Of a stretch of 64,000 bases of DNA, positions 63,999 through 64,000 are shown piece after piece. The DNA comes from Oceanospirillum linum (lineage in GTDB: Bacteria; Pseudomonadota; Gammaproteobacteria; Pseudomonadales; Halomonadaceae). The stretch spans positions 186,001-250,000 of the forward strand of contig NZ_MTSD02000001.1 of the NCBI RefSeq assembly GCF_001995095.2, written 5' to 3'. The translations under genes and the position numbers were made by a program. Numbering within the stretch: the first letter of the stretch is position 1; each line of letters starts with the position of its first letter. The notes beneath the pieces were generated by a model. The model was not told the origin of the DNA and made no database searches. It saw nothing but the letters and a program-made list of their open reading frames with translations.

Positions 63999-64000
63999 AT

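Overview
The window looks like a chromosomal segment of a marine gammaproteobacterium of the Oceanospirillales/Pseudomonadales type (Amphritea, Neptunomonas or Marinobacterium-like). This rests on the left-edge gene order argG-motY-rnt-prx-grxD-argF-ABC ATPase, which follows the Pseudomonas order apart from missing genes such as pyrC, and on a homoprotocatechuate pathway with a TRAP transporter. The organism is an inference; no rRNA or tRNA gene is visible.

Layout. 1-5.9 kb: housekeeping block (argG start, flagellar motY, RNase T, 2-Cys peroxiredoxin, monothiol glutaredoxin, argF, ABC ATPase). 5.9-12 kb: thioesterase-like, esterase, LysM/LytM lipoprotein, eIF-2B-like protein, KDPG aldolase, MFS pump. 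12-15.3 kb: a nitric-oxide module in which the NorR-type sigma54 activator is frameshifted at a run of nine C, divergent from flavohaemoglobin hmp, which keeps a sigma54 promoter and a NorR-type site. 15.4-24.9 kb: esterase, DUF123, DUF2789, glutamine amidotransferase, aminotransferase divergent from a MocR regulator, SelO, a lipoprotein, and sugE under a guanidine-II riboswitch.

24.9-28.9 kb is foreign: a minus-strand run of integron-like gene cassettes without an integrase. Each cassette gene ends at or next to an attC R''-like box. One cassette encodes a coiled-coil membrane protein and another a SIR2-like protein. The attC sites are interrupted by remnants of one IS1182-like element, and an IS110/IS1111 transposase fragment closes the block. 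The same signature returns at the right edge (62.6-64 kb), with a broken RelE/HigA-type toxin-antitoxin remnant, a GNAT acetyltransferase cassette, a third copy of the element and another attC.

29-38 kb: a Zur-type box with a COG0523 metallochaperone carrying a long His-Asp repeat, a 5-oxoprolinase set (pxpA and a fused pxpBC), asparaginase, a DUF3095 protein and a YhiN-type flavoprotein. 38-45.5 kb: ChrR-like cupin, a diguanylate cyclase with two periplasmic binding domains, a SapC-like protein with a Lys/Ala-rich tail, thioesterase, LysR regulator and MFS pump.

45.6-62.6 kb is a catabolic island for homoprotocatechuate (3,4-dihydroxyphenylacetate): TRAP transporter plus Usp, hpaF, hpaE, hpaG1, hpaG2, hpaH, hpaI, hpaA, hpaR, an aldehyde dehydrogenase (probably succinate-semialdehyde), an exporter and hpaD. 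A 12-bp palindrome, TTAACATATTAA and variants, recurs at the hpaE/hpaG, hpaR and 58.2-kb promoters and is the likely HpaR operator. No hpaBC monooxygenase is present. Between hpaA and hpaR lies a Fic gene whose 3' end overlaps a convergent 53-aa gene carrying a Fic-inhibitor-like SSAIE motif; a 54-aa paralogue stands alone at 37.9 kb.
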